Shown here one piece after another: positions 61,586 through 64,000 of a stretch of 64,000 bases of DNA. This DNA is from Citrobacter arsenatis (GTDB taxonomy: Bacteria; Pseudomonadota; Gammaproteobacteria; Enterobacterales; Enterobacteriaceae). The notes under the pieces are model-generated. The model made no database searches and had not been told where the DNA came from. It was given only the letters and a program-made list of their open reading frames with translations. How positions within the stretch are numbered: position 1 is the first letter of the stretch; every line of letters starts with the position of its first letter. The position numbers were made by a program, and so were the translations under genes. The stretch covers positions 2,914,001 through 2,978,000 of the forward strand of contig NZ_CP037864.1 in NCBI RefSeq assembly GCF_004353845.1, in the 5' to 3' direction.

Positions 61586-62268
61586 TAGAAAAGACTCCCA
61601 AGCAGACCAATACCGGCACCAATGCCAGCGCCCCACGGTGTTGATGTACCTAATGCCCCAGCAATCCCATAGCCGAGAGCACCACCACCAAGAGCACCAG
61701 ATATACCTTGCTGCAATGCAGATGGTCGATTAGCGTTTGCTGCTGCAAGGGCTGCGCTATTCTGTGAAATCTGCCCCATGTTGTTGGCATAGTTCTGCCC
61801 GGCATTAGCCTGCCCCTGAAGCGCACCAAGGCCGATGTTTGCGAGATTGTTGTAGTTATTCATCTGACCAGATAGCCAGTTTTGACCGAGTGTTGGGGCA
61901 ATAGATGCAAGTTGATTGCTGGTAGCCGTGGACCCTAATCCGCCGGTAGCCTCAGCAGCGTTTAGTGACTGATATCTCGCCTGATCAGCCATCCCTTTGT
62001 ATTGGTCAGAGTTGTAGTAACTGTTCAATGCACTGTTCTGCCCCTCCAGGCTTGATAAACCCTGAAGCTGTCCGATGTACTGTTGAGCCAGCGGAGTGAA
62101 CGGTGCAAGGTTGTTCATGATGGTGTTGAACTGCTGGTTTTGCAGGTCAGCGGCATATTTTTGCGCTTCCGCAGCAGCCTTTGCTCCACCATCAGACGAG
62201 CCGCCTTTCCCACCTTTCAGGTACAGGCGATTCTCGAGATGTTTACTCGCAATCTGAAAAATTAGCAT
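61585..62268 (-). CDS. P22 gp7-like DNA ejection protein
   Basis: 227 residues. GGKGGSSDGGAKAAAEAQKY near the N-terminus and the Gly-rich C-terminus (GALGGGALGYGIAGALG) resemble P22 gp7, which is processed at its N-terminus and ejected first. It starts 8 bp after the gp14 stop. Confidence 0.83.
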   Translation of the reverse strand: MLIFQIASKHLENRLYLKGGKGGSSDGGAKAAAEAQKYAADLQNQQFNTIMNNLAPFTPLAQQYIGQLQGLSSLEGQNSALNSYYNSDQYKGMADQARYQSLNAAEATGGLGSTATSNQLASIAPTLGQNWLSGQMNNYNNLANIGLGALQGQANAGQNYANNMGQISQNSAALAAANANRPSALQQGISGALGGGALGYGIAGALGTSTPWGAGIGAGIGLLGSLF

Positions 62269-62276
62269 GTTGTTAC

Positions 62277-62738
62277 CTATCTGGAATGACGGGAGAGGAA
62301 GTCGATTAGTTCTTCGCGGGTTGCTGAATAGAAAGTGACGTCGTCTACGCCCTTGAAATACTTTTTGATGGTTCCTACGCGAGTCATGCCGATCATCGCG
62401 CAGTAAATCTGGCCGTGACGGAACTTACGCGCCGCATAGGAAATCACGCAGGCGAAGTTGGTCGTAGCAATGATGTGTCGCCAGAATGCCAGGCCAATGT
62501 CTTTGCTGAATCCTCTGGCGCATGGGAGATACATCGCGTGACAGTCGAATGTTAATGGCTGCGTTTCGTGGTAATAAACGATACCTCCGAACTCACCATG
62601 CACGTGGACTTCGAAGTATTTCGTGTCAGGCTTATAGTCGTAACCGTCCCCATTATTACTGCCGGCGATGATTTTTGGATGATTGCCGACAGCTTCAACC
62701 AAATCGGCGTCTCGCGTTGGCTTGAATGTAATCATCAT
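62277..62738 (-). CDS. P22 gp14-like head assembly protein (DUF2824)
   Basis: 153 residues, the length of P22 gp14. Reads FKPTRDADLVEAVGNHPKII with YFEVHVHGEFGGIVYYHETQ; the overall fold pattern resembles GNAT acetyltransferases, as noted for this family. Needed for proper incorporation of ejection proteins. It overlaps the tail-needle gene by four bases. Confidence 0.85.
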   Translation of the reverse strand: MMITFKPTRDADLVEAVGNHPKIIAGSNNGDGYDYKPDTKYFEVHVHGEFGGIVYYHETQPLTFDCHAMYLPCARGFSKDIGLAFWRHIIATTNFACVISYAARKFRHGQIYCAMIGMTRVGTIKKYFKGVDDVTFYSATREELIDFLSRHSR

Positions 62739-63604
62739 TGCTCCGCGATAATCTTGATGGTCGTTGCGGTGAATGCCGCGCCATTGGCCTGGATTGTTAA
62801 CGTACTGCCATTTGTTGCAAGGAAGCCGTTTTTATCAACGCTGAAGAATGTAGAAAGAAGGATATTGCTGGTCGCTGTTGCTGCATTTCGGCTATCTACC
62901 AACGTATCAGGAACCGAGCCAGAGAAGGTTAACTGCATTGATCGGTTTGTTGTTCCACCAGGGAATGTCCCAACGAGAGAGAGCTTAAAATTTAACGTCT
63001 TGTTCTCGTTGTATACGATCATCTTGTCAGACGTAGTATTGAAGAATGGAGCAAGCGTTCCTGATGTAGGGGTTAGCGCCTTAAGCATCGTGATCAAGTT
63101 TGTCGCAGTGGTCGGAATAACCTGGGATATTCCAGTGTAAATAACCTCCGATTTCTTGCGTGTTGTGGCATATTCCAGAGCATCAATACGTGTTTCGTGA
63201 TCAGCTAATTCCGTCTCATTTGCAGTGATTCGCGTCTCATGGTTGGCAATGGTAGTCTCAATGTCTGCAACTTCATCAATCAGGAAATCGACATCATTAC
63301 GCAGAACATTAATCTTCCCTTCTGCAGACGTCAGTCGAACATCAAGTAATTGAATCGCATTTGTATTTGCTGTGATTCTTCCTTCATGATCATCAAGTGT
63401 GACATCCTGCTCATCGTTCTTAACCTGTGCGTCGTATGCGCCTTTTCCGGCATCGTTAGCCTTTCCTGCAACGCTGGTGAAATCAGCAGCCTGAGACAGA
63501 ATATATTGTTCATATGCAGGGCTGTAACCAGCTGGTAGTGATTTTGCGCTTAGGCTAATTGCCCTAATCATTACCGGATTATTTAGGGACGGATCGGCCA
63601 TCAC
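62735..63604 (-). CDS. Tail needle protein gp26, long Sf6-type form
   Basis: 289 residues. N-terminal plug region (DPSLNNPVMIRAISLSAKSL, PAGYSPAYEQYILSQAADF), a trimeric coiled coil with repeating Asn/His-Glu-Thr heptads (NHETRITANETELADHETRI), and a C-terminal globular knob (about 165-289). P22 gp26 is 233 residues with a small tip; a long form with a knob is known in Sf6 and HS1. It plugs the tail channel and probes the membrane at infection. Confidence 0.88.
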   Translation of the reverse strand: MMADPSLNNPVMIRAISLSAKSLPAGYSPAYEQYILSQAADFTSVAGKANDAGKGAYDAQVKNDEQDVTLDDHEGRITANTNAIQLLDVRLTSAEGKINVLRNDVDFLIDEVADIETTIANHETRITANETELADHETRIDALEYATTRKKSEVIYTGISQVIPTTATNLITMLKALTPTSGTLAPFFNTTSDKMIVYNENKTLNFKLSLVGTFPGGTTNRSMQLTFSGSVPDTLVDSRNAATATSNILLSTFFSVDKNGFLATNGSTLTIQANGAAFTATTIKIIAEQ

Positions 63605-64000
63605 TCAATCCTTATCTGTGCGCCTGATAATGTGACAGGTGACTTGGTGATAACCCTGATTTTGAAGCCTATGTTTTTACGTATTCGTCCGACACGCTTC
63701 CAGATGACGCGCTTGTCGTAAACGAATGGCGCATTCTGCTCAATCATCTGCTCGCGGCCATAGTTGATGCCGTCAGTGGTGGCAGAAAGGAATAACCGGT
63801 CAGCATATTGGGCAACGCCGGTTGAGGATTCAACTTCGAAGTCGAACACCCTAGCGTTATCAGCTTTGAAAATCGGCGTGAATAACAGGTGCTCCTGCTG
63901 CTTTTCGTACTGTGAAGATATGTCGAACTGAAGAGCGCCTTTCACCGCTTCCAGCTTGTCGCCGCAAGTGATCGTGTTTCCTTCGTACATGAAGTCGATA
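63601..64000 (-). CDS. P22 gp10-like packaged-DNA stabilisation protein, C-terminal part
   Basis: The last 133 codons of a gene that runs off the right edge; codons for Ile-Asp-Phe precede the in-frame Met at 63990, so that Met is internal. TPIFKADNARVFDFEVESST, GVAQYADRLFLSATTDGINY and WKRVGRIRKNIGFKIRV match the C-terminus of gp10, the tail hub that closes the portal. The stop overlaps the gp26 start (ATGA). Confidence 0.85.
   Translation of the reverse strand, partial: IDFMYEGNTITCGDKLEAVKGALQFDISSQYEKQQEHLLFTPIFKADNARVFDFEVESSTGVAQYADRLFLSATTDGINYGREQMIEQNAPFVYDKRVIWKRVGRIRKNIGFKIRVITKSPVTLSGAQIRIE

Noticed and set aside
1..64000. CRISPR arrays, tRNA or rRNA genes
   Set aside because: No regularly spaced direct repeats with unique spacers, and no cloverleaf or ribosomal RNA sequence was recognised on reading both strands; a covariance-model scan would settle it.

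Overview
The window is enterobacterial chromosome. The backbone follows the Escherichia/Salmonella/Citrobacter order and the encoded proteins look nearly identical to their E. coli counterparts: ymgC-ariR-ymgA-ycgZ / bluF-bluR, dhaKLM-treA, ymgE-ycgR-emtA-ldcA-cvrA-dadX-dadA-ycgB-fadR-nhaB-dsbB. A Citrobacter or close relative is the most likely source. That is inferred from gene content and recalled sequence similarity, since no search could be run.

Layout. (1) 1-298: N-terminus of a LacI-family repressor running off the left edge, with a palindromic operator upstream. (2) 1057-8955: an AT-rich, foreign-looking island on the minus strand, with the urease operon ureABCEFGD, then a DMT-family permease, then a protein made of three tandem RidA domains. 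(3) 8956-10540: gene-poor AT-rich DNA with a cluster of six GATC sites and the wreck of a LuxR-type regulator. (4) 10583-14251: the blue-light/biofilm module (ymgC, ariR, ymgA, ycgZ, bluF, bluR) with TTGTACAA-type candidate operators. (5) 14571-28517: accessory block with a spore-coat-U (Csu/archaic-type) chaperone-usher operon, a catabolic-type glutamate dehydrogenase, a LuxR regulator, a second classical chaperone-usher operon on the other strand, and two tandem IprA/YaiV-like regulators. (6) 28854-33881: PTS-dependent dihydroxyacetone kinase dhaKLM and periplasmic trehalase treA. dhaR is not in its expected place. (7) 34089-40525: a six-gene metal-uptake operon (Tat-type binding protein, FecCD-type permease, ATPase, methyltransferase, ModD, TonB-dependent receptor) behind a ModE-like box. 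The receptor gene carries one in-frame TGA. (8) 40567-53565: housekeeping genes, with a 784-bp palindromic element with IS4-type ends inserted between ycgB and fadR. (9) 53676-54017: a YeaR-like DUF1971 gene with an NsrR-type operator. (10) About 54100-64000: the end of a P22/Sf6-like prophage: O-antigen acyltransferase, tailspike, a small moron, ejection proteins gp16/gp20/gp7, gp14, tail needle gp26 and the C-terminal part of gp10.

How the parts work together. Urease plus Rid domains plus an exporter suggests a nitrogen/acid-resistance island. The Bluf/BluR block controls small biofilm regulators next to two different pilus operons. The ModE-box operon looks like a complete outer-membrane-to-cytoplasm route for a molybdenum (or tungsten) complex, with two enzymes of unknown chemistry. 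It is the strongest candidate here for an undescribed system. The prophage end pairs an O-antigen-modifying enzyme with an O-antigen-cleaving or -binding tailspike, the usual logic of lysogenic conversion.
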